Of a stretch of DNA of 64,000 nucleotides, positions 42,951-54,678 are shown in pieces (position 1 is the first letter of the stretch; every line of letters begins with the position of its first letter). A program made the position numbers and the translations under genes. A model generated the notes under the pieces. That model did not search any database. It was not told the DNA's origin and saw only the letters and a program-made list of their open reading frames with translations. Where the stretch lies: positions 51,505,738 through 51,569,737 of the forward strand of contig NC_052612.1 in NCBI RefSeq assembly GCF_016545825.1. Reading direction: 5' to 3'. The stretch comes from Eucalyptus grandis (lineage: Eukaryota > Streptophyta > Magnoliopsida > Myrtales > Myrtaceae).

Positions 42951-43613
42951 GCAATAGAGAAATATTAATTTTATCATACGCGTCCTTAGAATCTCGTTCT
43001 TGAGGGAAAAAATACTATTAGATTTAAAACAAGTAGACCATATTTACAAAAAAATGCCTTAAAAATTTCAAAATCTCTTTTACACCAGCCCTAAATTTGG
43101 ACGCAAACGTAAATACGCTAATGGCCTAAATGAAGCTATGATGATGCACTTAACTCATAAGGTTTGATCGACGAAATGTCTTACAAGACTTGTTGATTAA
43201 GAAGGATGTTGATTCATAGGATCCATTGATGGAATGCCCGATGAGCTAATCAATCATAAGTTTTCAATAAATAGAGTTAAAGTGAAAAATACGACATGTG
43301 GCGATAAATGATCGAACCAAACCATGCACGGAAGTTGAAGACCAAGTTAACGAGAATCCATTGATCTAGGAATGATTGTAGTTAATTAATCAATAGCAAT
43401 TACGATAATTCCTAGAGTAGCGCAAATGTTAAGGCAATTAGAGACTCTTGCGGGAGAATATTAGAACGCATAACAAAACGATCCATTAAAGATACCGGAA
43501 ACGCACACATAGAAGCAACTACGACATCAAAAACCACGAAGAGCATCCTGGATTTTGGATATAAGAAGATCATTCACAGCAAATTCATTTAAATTATATT
43601 TTGTCTGAATTTG

Positions 43614-44452
43614 AGAAAAGTGTAAAAAAAGTTTTAAATCTATTACATTGATGCCTATTTAATCTTAAACCGTCAATTGATACTAATTTAATCATAAACC
43701 TTTTAATCTAGAACCAATTTAGTTCTTTTAGCTAATTTTGGTTAGATATTGCTGATGTGGAGTTGGCTAACTTATATGGTATTGCTAGCGTTGACGCAAA
43801 TAGTTTTTTTAATATAATTTTAATTTTTAAATTTTGATTAATTTTTCTAGATTTTTTTCTTTTTTTCTCTCTCAATTTTTTTTTGGCCATTCTTTTTCCT
43901 TTTATTGGTGACTGGGCACAAGCGATGGTCGATCATTGGCCATGGCAAGGCAAGCAGGCCTTGCTTGGATGAGGGTTGCTGTCGCCCCTCATAGGCGGGG
44001 CCCAAGAGGGCGAGGGTGAGCTTCAGTGAGGGCTCCCCTCCCCAAATTTGGCGAGGGCCAACCCGGCCTCACCCATCGCCGAGCCAAGCTTCACCTATGG
44101 TGAGCGACGGCAGCCCTTGCCCGGCGAGGCTAGCTCGCCATGCCATGGTCGATGACCCGTCATCAGCAAAAGGTAAAAAGAAAGGAAAACAAAAAAATAA
44201 AAATGAAAGAAAAAAAAGAAAAAGTAAGAAAAATAATTAAAGAATCAAAACAAATATTAAAATTTTATTAAAAAATTTTCACATTAGCGCCAACGGTACC
44301 ATGTAGGCCGGCTTGTGCCAACCGGCATCCACATCAGCATAATTTGACTAAAAATTAGTTGGAAGGACTGAATTAACACCAAGTTAAAATATTTATGACT
44401 AAATTAGCACAAATGTAATAGGTTTTAGAACTTTCTTTAACACTTTTCCTGC
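43614..44452. repeat. Long-TIR miniature element, family 1, with likely 9-bp target-site duplication
   Basis: The termini GAAAAGTGTAAAAAAAGTT and its inverse AACTTTCTTTAACACTTTTCC are clear. Flanks CTGAATTTG (43605-43613) and CTAAATTTG (44453-44461) match at 8 of 9 bases, the size of a Mutator-type duplication. The order inside is arm, T-rich tract, GC core with TGGTCGATCATTGGCCATGG-like palindromes, A-rich tract, arm. Confidence 0.75.
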
Positions 44453-44908
44453 CTAAATTTGCATTTGAACTTTGAATTAGGTTAGGTTTTCTAATTCCGG
44501 TATTTATCTTTGATCACAGAGCTTTCAATTCGTACTTTGTGAGATTTTTATTTTCTGTGTACTCCAGTTGTCTCTACTGATAGCCTGTGTTCAGTTTCAT
44601 TGATTGGGCAGGCATGGCTACCAAGAACGTAAGCCATTTGTTGTGATTCAATAAATTCCAATGCAATTTCCTCATTCGTTTCCAATCTGCTACTTGCGCG
44701 TTATTGTAGTAATCTCAGTTTTGAAAAATTCTTGCGACTTCAAGGCATAATAGAATCCATTTTACTTTTGCTTCAACGTCATATTTAACAGCTTAATTCT
44801 CCATCGATTATCTTCGAATAAACTTTAATTACTGATTGAAACCATTGAGTTTCTAATAATCACAACTTGATAAAAATCATGTAACAAGTATACTTGACAA
44901 TAAGATTC

Positions 44909-45640
44909 CGTTTGTTTCACTAAAAATATAATGTTTTTGGAAAATGCTAGGAAGCCATTTTTCAGGAAAATGATATTATTTTCTAGTATTCCATTGAAAG
45001 CTGAAAATGAATTATAAAATATTTTCCACCGTTAGGTATCTATTTCAATTTTTTTGGAGAAAATTACCAAAAAATTCGAATTTTGTAATTATTTTTCTTA
45101 TTTTTCTATTATTTTTCTTCCTTGAGATTGTTGGCCACAATGACAGTTGGCGACCTGGCCTCGGTTGAGCTCGCCGAATCCAGCAAGTTGGGTGAAGCTT
45201 GAGCCTTGTCGACCTCAGGCAAGGCTCGAGCCTTGCTCAGCTCGCCAAATTTGCCAAGGACCAAGCTTGCCCGACAACCATGGGTGAGCTCGGGCCTTGC
45301 CAACTTTTTGGTGAGCTAGGCGAGGCCTAAGTCTCGCTTGAGGCCACCAAAGCCTCATTGACCTTTGGCGACCTTAGGTGAAGCTTGAGCCTTGCCTAGC
45401 TCGTGCAACCTGTGGCAAGGTCAAGCTCATTGGTAGTCGACGACCAACCAACCAAAAGAAGAAAAAATAGAGAAAGTGAAAAAAAAAAAGATAATTAAAA
45501 ACTGGATTTTTTAAAAGGATAAAAGGTGTTTTGGTGGAAAAAAGTGTTTGGTGTAGAAGTAGAAGAAAGAGAATGAAAAAGCGGAAAATATCTTCTTCAC
45601 TTTAAAGGTATTTTTTTTTTATTCGTGAAAAATCTTTTCC
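44909..45640. repeat. Long-TIR miniature element, family 3, GC core
   Basis: The left end TTCCGTTTGTTTCACTAAAA and inner words such as GGAAAATGCTAGGAAG are mirrored on the right by GCGGAAAATATCTTC and TTCGTGAAAAATCTTTTCC. The core (about 45130-45450) alternates GGCGACC, GAGCTCGCC and AAGCTTGAGCCTTG words. Same family as 48572-49322. Confidence 0.6.
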
Positions 45641-47436
45641 TTTAACTAGTTCAAAAGGGATAAACATCCCTCCCAAGTTTAGGAGATTGCGTTTGAAAAT
45701 AAGCGATATCTCTTTGTCGCGTGGAGAGTGAATGATTGTGAAAATCTATCACGCCTCCTTCACAAATTCAAAGTATTTTTATTGGACTAAAGGCAGAAAG
45801 ATTTTTTCCCACTTGGAGCCAAAGTCTGTCTCCCAGTCGATTTCAATCAGTACCTTTACCGAGTCCTTGTCCAAATTGCCAAATGGGTCAACGTATTTTA
45901 TGTGGAATATGGTAGCCATTTGTCCTACGCTGACCCACAATCACTTTTTGGAAGACATGCTGAGCAAACAAATCAGAGCGATATTAGACAGATATTAAAT
46001 TACAAAATCGGCTTATTAAGTGATTGACTAACTATAAGCACGAACTTAAATAGGTTTGACATATTCAAACACCCAACCATAAATTTATGTCCTGCATTAC
46101 TTTGGAAATTAATTTTGTAAACCAAAATGATAGATGTGAAAATAATGTTTAAAAAGACATATTAATTGATTGTCAAGCATTAAAATTAAATTTCTAATAT
46201 AGCTAACTATTTTGTTTGTGGGTCTCATATATGAAAAAATATTGAATCATTATCAATTTGTCATATCATTTAACGGACGAATTTTGGTACATATAACATT
46301 GCTTGATCACAAAGACATAGCATGGTTCTTTTCGTATATATCATTCTGATGTCTTGAAAATCACCAAGGGCATCGGCATCCAAAATTTGATCCTTCCGCT
46401 TAGTAAAAATTCTTGAGGAATGTGTAAGATGCAAAACGTGCAATCTCATGATTTCCATAACCATAACAAGAATACAGATAATTGAGTAAAAAGATAAATG
46501 CACCTGTTTTGGAATCCATCGTTTTTGATGCGGAAGTAGAAAAGTGATGATCCACGCACAAATCCTTCTCTTTTATTGCCCTCTTTATCACTAGCTTAAT
46601 GAGACGGCTCCTCACCCTTTTGTGTTAGGTAAATGCTCTTTTTGTGAGTATACTTGTAAGAAATTAGGGTTAGAGGAGAGACTTGAGCACTATTTATAGA
46701 GTTTATAATCAGATCTTCTCATTATGGGCTATGCTCAACTCGACCTACACTAACCAGCCCCATATTAGATTAACTAAGAAACCTTTTATTTCACGTTAGA
46801 TCAACTCTATAAAACGATAAATTACAATATCAATTAATGTAATTCTCATTAGGAAAATTCTTACATAATGAACATAAGCCATGTTTAAAAGAAATAAGCC
46901 ATGTTTAAAAGAAGTTGCCAACGACAAGACTAATGGCTCCATGTTGCTTCTCAAGATGGGATGCTGGAAAGTCTGGATGAAACGAAAGATCAACCATTTT
47001 ACCTACCTAATCAGAGAAATTAACTACTCAGCCTATCGCTTTAAGGTTGATCGGGGTGAAATCAGAGGGCCACCCAGACCACAGATTGAGAATTGAACAT
47101 TGGATCGATCCACGAGTAGGTTCATGCAAGATGAAGCATGACACAAGCGACCCAGAAATATTATATATATACATTGTTTTATGCATTTAGTAAATATGTT
47201 GATGCGATTGCGACAAAAAACAAGCACTTAAACGTCTGGCGAATCTCATTATACGTGTTGCTCAAAAAAAAAAAAATCTCATTATACGTGAATACCCCAT
47301 GCATAACCTTGCACCTACGCTCTTGCACATCTGTCTATATTCCAGAAAAGGTCCAAGATGTTGCCTTCTCAATACGATTTCCCAACCTTCTTACACTCAA
47401 CAGCTATTACCAGCTCAAACATTGGCATGTCGATTA
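45641..47436. other. Intergenic region with an isolated TATA-like box
   Basis: A good plant TATA box (TCTATAAATA on the minus strand) lies at 46691-46700. About 170 bases downstream an ATG (46517-46519) opens a frame beginning MDSKTGAFIFLLNYL that runs to 46400. I do not recognise this peptide and do not claim a gene. A short tandem duplication (ATAAGCCATGTTTAAAAGA twice) lies at about 46873-46912. Confidence 0.35.
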
Positions 47437-48020
47437 GGGGTGAGCATAGTCTAGTTGGGCGATTCCTACCTTGAAACTAAGAATTGTCCACTAAGGACTA
47501 GCTCCAAAAAATTGGAATCGAAAATTGCCCGTTAATTCCATGAATTCACTCGAGAACCGGACCGTTGGTCCGGTCCGATTCCCAAGTGCATTAATGGAAC
47601 CGGTCTCATCAAGCTTTACATACTAGTGCAACATTTTCTAGTGCAAAAACAAAGAACTTCCCTATTATTAATTGCAAGATCAGAAAAAGATTAAACTCAT
47701 TAAAAGTTAAAAGTCGAGATCGTGAGTCAATGGAGGTTGAGCTTGAAAATCGAGGCTATGAATGAGAGAATGAGAGATAGAGAGATGCCTGAAACGAGGT
47801 GAGAGTTGAATGAGAAAACACTCCATTAATGGATATTGAGCTTTGAATTATGAATTTTAGGATTTTCTTTTTTAATTTTTTTGGTTGGAAATTTTTCTTG
47901 AAAATTAAAAATATATTTATATATTATCGTTTCCGTCCAAATAGGCAGGTAGGCGATTCCACACCTAGGACTCGACCCATCAATTGGGAGCTGCCCATTC
48001 CGGAGCCGAAAAATCACCTC
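47437..48020. repeat. Degenerate relative of the GGTTCGGTTC-type element
   Basis: Starts TTAGGGGTGAGCATAGTC and contains GAACCGGACC, GGTCCGGTCCGATTCC and GGAACCGG words like the element at 31.8-32.4 kb; the right end, near the GGAGCCG word, is uncertain. Non-coding. Confidence 0.35.
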
Positions 48021-48571
48021 TTCTGGCCGAGAAATAAACAGGGGTCAATCAATGGGTAAAGGACGTAACCTCCACAGGACCCCTTTTACACGTTAAGCGA
48101 GGACATACATCAAGTCTAAGCCGGAACCACGGCCTACTCCTGTGGAAAAAAAACACAATTTGTCTCAGACTTCAACCCACAAACCTCGACAGTCAAATCT
48201 TTATTTATTTATTTTTTTTACCGACCAAAAAAAAAATCTTTATTTTTTCGCTTCAGGGACAAGATGGCAGACATTGTATATTTTATTTCAGTCTTTGCCA
48301 AGCCGTATAGACGACTCCAGAGTCCAGACAATCGTAATCACACGGATATGCCGTAAATCCGATAGTGAGAAATATCATACCGTCAGTCAACCTGATGTTT
48401 GTCGGCATCAAATAGGTCATTTGATATTTTTATGTTATGTTTATTCCACCCCTAAGAGTAATCCGCTCCTTTTTTTCTATTTTCTTTCCATGTGGAAAAT
48501 GTCAACCGTATAATTGAGATTCAGTTCATTTCGTGGAAACAACTTCCAGAATTTTATTTTATTTTTTGGAT

Positions 48572-49322
48572 TTTTCGGTGCCTGTTTCACAAAATATGAA
48601 CTAATCATGAAAAATATTTTCTACCAAGAAAAAAAAAAGTCTTCTTAAATAAAGAAAATGTTTTCTACTTTTTAAATTGGGGAAAACATTTTTCTTACTC
48701 ACTCTCTCTTATCTCATGCCTTACTAGCCCTTTTTCTTTCTTTATTTCTTTTTCAAAAAGTCAAAATTTTAATTATTTTCCTTTTTTTTTTCCTTTTATT
48801 CTTTTTCCACCTTCTTCCGTTGGTCACTAGCCACGGGTGAGCTTGAGGCCCATTGACGCTAGCCTCGGGCCTTGCTAGATCAGCAAACTAGTGGCAAGGC
48901 AAGCCTTTGGCTCGCCGATCTAGCAAGGTCTCGAAGCCGCGAGCTTGAGGCTCGCCCTCATGCTCGATGATCTCTAGCAAGCTCGAGCTTGCCGCTTGCC
49001 AAATAGGCAAGCTAGCGGCGAGCTTAGCTCATCTTTGGCTGATCGCTAGCCATCACTATGGCCATCAACCGGCCAAAGAAGAAGAAGATAAAAAGAAAGA
49101 AAAAAAGAAAAAAATTGAAAATTGATTTTAATATATAGAATAATAATAAAAATTATTTAAAAAAGTGCATAGAAAAAAGATTTTCCTTACCGAATAATGA
49201 AAATTTCCACTTCATTTTCAAATTTCAGCCTAATACAAAAAAAATAATTACATTTTCCTGGGTAATGGCTTCTCCGAAAACATTTTCAGAAATGCTATAT
49301 TTTCTATGAAACGAATGAAACT
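48572..49322. repeat. Long-TIR miniature element, family 3, GC core
   Basis: The left end GGTGCCTGTTTCACAAAAT is mirrored by ATTTTCTATGAAACGAATG on the right. The core (about 48825-49075) starts GTTGGTCACTAGCCACGG and ends GCCATCAACCGGCC, with T-rich DNA before it and A-rich DNA after it. Confidence 0.65.
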
Positions 49323-49579
49323 TCAATAACTACTAATTTGCTACTAGATATCATGATTGATAAAATTTCCATTGGTATATTGTGAAAATAGAAATTATCC
49401 AATTATCAATTATGTGATAATTTGTGTATATTGTTATGTTATAACAACATAAATGATAACTTATGAATTAAAATGAGTTGTTGTTACATATTAAGAGAAT
49501 AATATTTTTAGATAATAAAAATACAGCCATAACATTTAATAAATAAATTTCATTTGGAACACTTTGTCCTATTCTATTA

Positions 49580-50196
49580 CGGAAAATTGCCTAAAAAGTC
49601 CTAAACATATTATACTTGTGCCAATATAATCATAACCTTTCAATTATGCCAATTAAGTCTTAAAATTTTTCATATTTTGCTAATTGAGTTATTTAAGCTA
49701 ATTTTGGATAGAAATTGCTAACGCGAATGCTGGTTGACATTTTTAAAATAATATTTTTCATTCTTTTTAATGTTTTAATAATCTTTTTGATTTTTTTCAT
49801 TACTTTTTTTTTCTATTTTCTTTGGAGTGAGGGTTGACAAACCTCACTAGCCAAAGAGAGGGCTCGCAAGCCTTTGCCTAGACTCGACGAGGGCCACGGT
49901 GCCCTTGCTAGGCCTAGATTTGGAGAGGGCATTGCTGCCCTTGCCTAGAGCCCTCACTCCAGAAAACAAAAAAAATAAGGTAAAGAGATGAAAAAATATT
50001 AAAATTATCCATGTTAGTGTCGGTCATGTCATATAGGACGTCCGGTGTCTATGGTAACAATCTTTAGCCAAAATTAACCGGATGACTCAATTGAAAAAAT
50101 ATGAAAAAGTTTATAACTCAATTAATACAGTTAAACATTTTAGAGCTAAATTAGTATGGGTGTAATATGTTTAGAATTTTTTTGGTAATTTTGCCT
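49580..50196. repeat. Long-TIR miniature element, family 1, with likely 9-bp target-site duplication
   Basis: Left GGAAAATTGCCTAAAAAG, right TTTTTTGGTAATTTTGCC (inverted). Flanks ATTCTATTA (49571-49579) and ATTGTATTA (50197-50205) agree at 8 of 9 bases. The GC core is short (about 49830-49970). Confidence 0.72.
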
Positions 50197-50898
50197 ATTG
50201 TATTATTGAGCATATCATTGCTTATCTATTTAGGAACTACCACAATAGTTAAAAACGCTCTCTAAGTATAATAATCGAATGACTTGTAATATAATAATTA
50301 TAGACAAAGTGGTAAATTGCTTTATGATTCAAGAAAATGTTCGGTTGATTTCATTCTTATATTACTATTTACAAAAAGGAAGAGACTTGGGGGTCACGGA
50401 CATCGGTCAACCAAGACGGTGGTTATTGACTATTTTTGGAAAAAAAAAATTTCTAACGAGATATCCACGTTAGACCCGCCTGTCCGGTGGTCTTCCATTT
50501 ACCGTTTGATTTTTCTTCGAACATGTTCCATCTGAATGTCGCCTAGCACACGAGTCCTTCTCTTGTTCGCTTTTCTCAGTCTCCCTCGAGATTTTGACAC
50601 ACGGTTCGTTTGACAGGGCCGGAAAGATGGCATTCTATTTATTACAATGGTTCTAAAAGTCAATAGGGCTTATCTGGGAAAAAAAAGCACGAAGTCAAAC
50701 AGGACCAAAAAGTCCCCACCAGCACTGCTGGAAAACACGTTCATCTATTTGACCGATCTGCGCATTCACTCCTTTCCACGCCACCGCAGCCTAATAATTC
50801 TTCTGTTGACGCAAGCAAGGGACCACCCTTTGGTTATTATTCACAGGTGACGGATGGGTCGGCAAGAATAAGAGTTTGTAGAAAACCGAAGTCATCAG
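50197..50898. other. Intergenic region before the Gypsy remnant
   Basis: No gene or repeat recognised; three short open frames lack any pattern. Confidence 0.4.
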
Positions 50899-53002
50899 TG
50901 AATAGAACGGTCAACAATTTGCCAATTTGAACCCAACAAAACAAAGGGAAAGTAACGGACGAGAGCCTTCATTGAGGTTTGAGAAACTGATCGATAAAGT
51001 CATCGAGAACGAGCAATTGACAGAAGCATAATTGCTAGGTAGTGATATCTATGGCCCATAATTTAGGATTCTTATAACTTCTTACATATAAATATTTCCA
51101 CATAATAGGAGATGGTGAATAGTGTGATTTCTTGTAATCGGAACAGGATTATGAAGTTACTTATTCATTTAACTTCAATAACTTGACATCGTTGGCAATG
51201 ATTGTCCTTGCTTCTGTACTTTTAAATTCCTTATAAGTTATTTTCATGTCCAACATTAACAAAGGATACTTCATAACCTTTGTTATTTCATATCCATCAA
51301 TCCATCTTCTAAAAGGGTTTTTGCTATTTTGTTGATTTGAGGAGATTATGATGGCAAGAAGTAGAAGTCAACAAATCTCCCACAATGCCGCTAGCAACAA
51401 CAATCCAGTCTTACAAACTAGCAAAGACGCTGTTGCACATTTTAAATCTTCAGCCGTCTAAAGAGCAGTAAAAGAAAATTGACACAAAGAAATCAATCTT
51501 CTAAGGCATCTTATTGAAAATCAATTAAGATATATTGCTCCAAAGTCCAATATGGTGTCTCCCATGAGAATATTGCTTAAAGAATATCAAAATTATAAGG
51601 CTAATTACATTGTGAGTCACATGTCTTCCATGTGTATGATGTTGTGCTGAGGTCAGGCTCGTCCAATCAACCACCACTAATTTAGATGTCTCATTTCACT
51701 CTTAGGAAAAGAGTTCACAAATTTTGCTTTTGATGGATTAATCTTCAATAAAAGAGAGATTTGAAAGCTAAAACTTTGCCGAATTACGTGAATTGGCAAA
51801 TGTGAATTGGCAATGAGAGTGTCTAAGTAACCAAATAAAGAAATAAATAAAGGATCTCACGGTGACTTTACATAGAACTTGGCTTTAATGGAAAAATATG
51901 AGTCAAGTGATGAATTTGACCAATATGAGAATAGTTGGAGCTAAAATGGTGCTCGACAAGTTTTATGTTTGTCCACCGTTAAAACTTGCCAGAATTTTAA
52001 AAAAGAAAACAATAACATAGGTTAGGGCTAAAGACAGTTAAGTTTACTCGTTCAATGTTAGTACATCGGACAAAATGTCAACTTGCTTTTGGAAGTTGAA
52101 CTAATTGAATTAACTGAAAGCCAAGTACTTCTAAGTAAAGAAGATGTAGCAAACAAAAAATATTACAAGCAGCACCATTCATGGAGCCATAACACGGTTA
52201 ATTGTATTATTTTCAGGAAAACAATTTACGAGGCAATTAGACAAGGGAAAATCAAATTTGCCAAAAATGATTGATAACCCTTGATTATTTAAATTAAAAG
52301 AATCAAATGATTTAATGAGTCGTTTAACTCTTTTGAAAGGAGCATATATTAGCGCCAAAAAATGAACAACTTTTGTTATTACTAACAATTGAGAGAGACA
52401 GACTAGTCGATGAGATTAAAATTTGGTGAACATAGAAGGTATGAATGAATAGAATAGTCGAAAACTTGAAACAACTTGCCAATGGAATCATCGATAACAC
52501 AATGTGAAAGTTATTGACAAGAGCCTTTATTAAGACTTGAGAAATTATTGATGAAGAGCAATTGACACAAAAACATAATTGCTGGCTGGTGATTTGCTAT
52601 AGCCACTAAATTAGGATTTTTATAACTTATCATAGACTAGTATTGCTAAATAATAGGAGATCGTGAATATTATAACTTCTTGTAACATTAAATAAGATTA
52701 AAAAAATATTTATTCATTCAAATTCAGTAATCGTTTGTAACCGTCGAATTTGGGTGTATATACCCACACTGCGCTCTTTGTAAAGACTCTCAATCCATTA
52801 CATAAATTTATGTTTTTGACTTCACTTTCTTGGAATTTACATCACTTACAACGATTGTTCTTAGGTTTGTAGTTTTAAATTTCTTATCATTTATTTTTCA
52901 ATCCAAAATTAACAAAGAACTCTTCATAATCTTTATTGATTCATATCGATTCATCTATATTTTAAAAGATTTTTAGTTATTCCGGTGAAACGGTTTTCAA
53001 CA
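50899..53002 (+). mobile_element. Decayed, internally deleted Ty3/Gypsy-type LTR element
   Basis: Direct repeats that I read as LTRs lie at about 50899-51340 and 52446-53002. Shared landmarks: GAGCAATTGACA, TTAGGATT plus TTATAACTT, AATAGGAGATNGTGAAT, TTCTTGTAA and TTTTAAATT. The left LTR lacks about 100 bases that the right one keeps (GGGTGTATATACCC, then ACTGCGCTCTTTGTAAAGAC, typical of a plant LTR transcript start region). The right LTR starts TGAATAG and ends near TTCAACA, fitting TG...CA. Only about 1.1 kb separates them, so pol is gone. Boundaries are approximate; the element is clearly old, with frameshifts and stops in its gag part. Confidence 0.7.
51349..52274 (+). pseudogene. Gag fragment of the Gypsy element
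   Basis: The open tail at 52083-52274 reads YYKQHHSWSHNTVNCIIFRK, then TIYEAIRQGKIKFAKND. This matches the plant Gypsy gag/pol linker pattern (CxWHNSWSHTTNDCVVFR, AIQEAIxxGRLKF). Upstream, from ATGATGGCAAGAAG at 51349, gag-like pieces are interrupted by stops (for instance after TSKDAVAHFKSSAV) and shifts. Not functional. Confidence 0.7.
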
Positions 53003-53126
53003 TTGGTTAATTGGAATCCTATAGGGTAACACGGGAAAGCAAGCATGCGAAGCTGATTTAAGTGTCGCATGTCTATAATATAATAACGTGCATTAATTTA
53101 CATGTCTCTCAACCAAGATAGCTTTT

Positions 53127-53995
53127 GGGGAAAAGTATAAAAAAAGTCTTAAACCTATTGCATTGGTACTAATTCAGTCATAAACTTTTTAATTAGATCA
53201 ATTTAGTTCTAAACCTTTTAATATTTGTACAAATTCAGTTTATCCGGCCAATTTTGATTGGTCGGCGCGACGTAGATGTGGCAATTTTTATGATTTTTTA
53301 AATTATTTTTCAAATTTTTATTAATTTTTTTCTTTTTCCTTTTCTTTTCGGCGGTGACCGGCGAGCCTCCGGTGAGGCTTGCTGGCCACTGGGTGAGGGC
53401 AACGAAGCCCTCACTTGCCGCCGGCGAGGTGGATTCGCTCGGATCTAGGCGAGGCTAGCCTGGCCTAGACCTTGCCGCAGGCAAAGGCAGCCTTGCTCGC
53501 GGCTGGCGAGGCCATGGCAGCCATCGCCAAGGCGGAGGTGAGGGCCAAGGGCCACAACCCTCGCCAGAAGCGGCAAGGGCTTTGCAGCCCTCGCCTCTGC
53601 CCGGCGATGGCCGCCATGGCCTCGCCAACCGCGAGCGAGGCCGCCTTTGCTCGCAACAAGGCATGGGCGAGGCCGGCCTTGCCTAGATCCAAGCAAAGCC
53701 GCCTTGCCGGCGGCTGGGAGAGTGAGGCTCACCAGCCACCGTCGGAAAATAAAAGGAAAAAGAATTTTTTTAATAAAATTTAATAAATAAATTCGAAAAA
53801 ATAATAAAATACCTTAAAAATTGCTACGTCGGCGTCCGACCAACAACCATGTCAGCATCGGCCGGCCAAAATTGGCTGGATGAATTGAATTTGCACAAAT
53901 ATTAAAAGATTTAGGATTAAATTGGTTCAATTGAAAAGTTTATGACTGAATTGGTATCAATGCAATAGGTTTATGATTTTTTTGGTACTTTTCCC
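53127..53995. repeat. Long-TIR miniature element, family 1, large GC core
   Basis: Left GGGAAAAGTATAAAAAAAGT, right TTTTTGGTACTTTTCCC; the arms mirror each other for well over 150 bases (ACCTATTGCATTGGTAC against ATGCAATAGGT). The core at about 53350-53745 is full of GGCGAGGC, GCCTTGCC and CTCGCC words and is open in five overlapping frames on both strands, a composition effect. Target-site duplication not clear. Confidence 0.75.
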
Positions 53996-54678
53996 GTTGG
54001 TTTGTGGTTCTACTCTGTATTGACTTATATAAGTTTACAAAAATAAATATATTGCTAACTATCATGCACCTATTACTAGGGCCGTAAGTGGACGGGTTTA
54101 GAACGGTAGGCATCATCCCAAGCTCAACCCCTTAATTTTCTACTATATTCCAAACTCGACCCAAACTTTTCATGTGTCTTCACGAAAATCGCAAATCCGA
54201 CATGACCCAATAAAGCAGTCGGATACCCGTAACCAGTCATAGAAATTGGTAAGAGACAAATATCTCACGTTATTTATACTATAAACCACCTAAATTTGCA
54301 CAGATAACCGTTTTTCCAAAAGCTGTGCGCTATTCGCATCAATTCTTTGTTATTCCAATAACGAGTCGAACGAAATAGTTGTTCTTATCTATACTATTTT
54401 TGCGATAAAAGGGAAACATGTTCGCGATATAATTACGACTCGTCCAAACCGGATTTTTCAAGAAATCTAATATTTTTTAAATCGTGGGCGGGTCCAGATA
54501 AAAAATTAGGCCGGGCATTAGGCTCCCAATTGATTAGGTCTAGGCCATAGACTGCAGATGAGGAAAATAAAAGTCGGAGCCCTAGGTTTACTCAGACTAG
54601 CCTGAGGCAAAAGCATTAGGCGAATTGTTTATTATAAAAACCTTTTCCTGATTTCATCCGAACGTGCTTACTTTTTCC
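53996..54678. other. Intergenic spacer between miniature elements
   Basis: A possible further decayed element starts near 54080 (GGGCCGTAAGTGGACGGG) and ends near 54540 (mirrored GTGGGCGGGTCC words). No gene. Confidence 0.35.

Larger units (their letters stand above)
35405..43260. repeat. Segmental duplication, unit 1 (intact ACC synthase copy)
   Basis: From about 35405 (CATAGGGTGC) through the ACC synthase gene and its upstream DNA to about 43260, the sequence aligns in the same order and orientation with 59090-63350. Shared landmarks outside the gene include GATAATACTAGGA downstream, TGGGCCTTATAAT (39760s) and GAGATGCAGACTTT (41127 onward) upstream, and the stretch around 43110-43260. Unit 1 is longer partly because miniature elements at 40038-40540 and 42345-42950 are inserted here and not in unit 2. 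Confidence 0.8.

Noticed and set aside
46400..46700. Small gene with TATA box and MDSKTGAF start
   Set aside because: The TATA box is good, but the peptide is short, unrecognised and has no supported second exon.
53445..53783. Five overlapping open frames on both strands
   Set aside because: Ala/Gly/Arg-rich products of the GC core of a miniature element; several frames open at once indicates composition, not coding.
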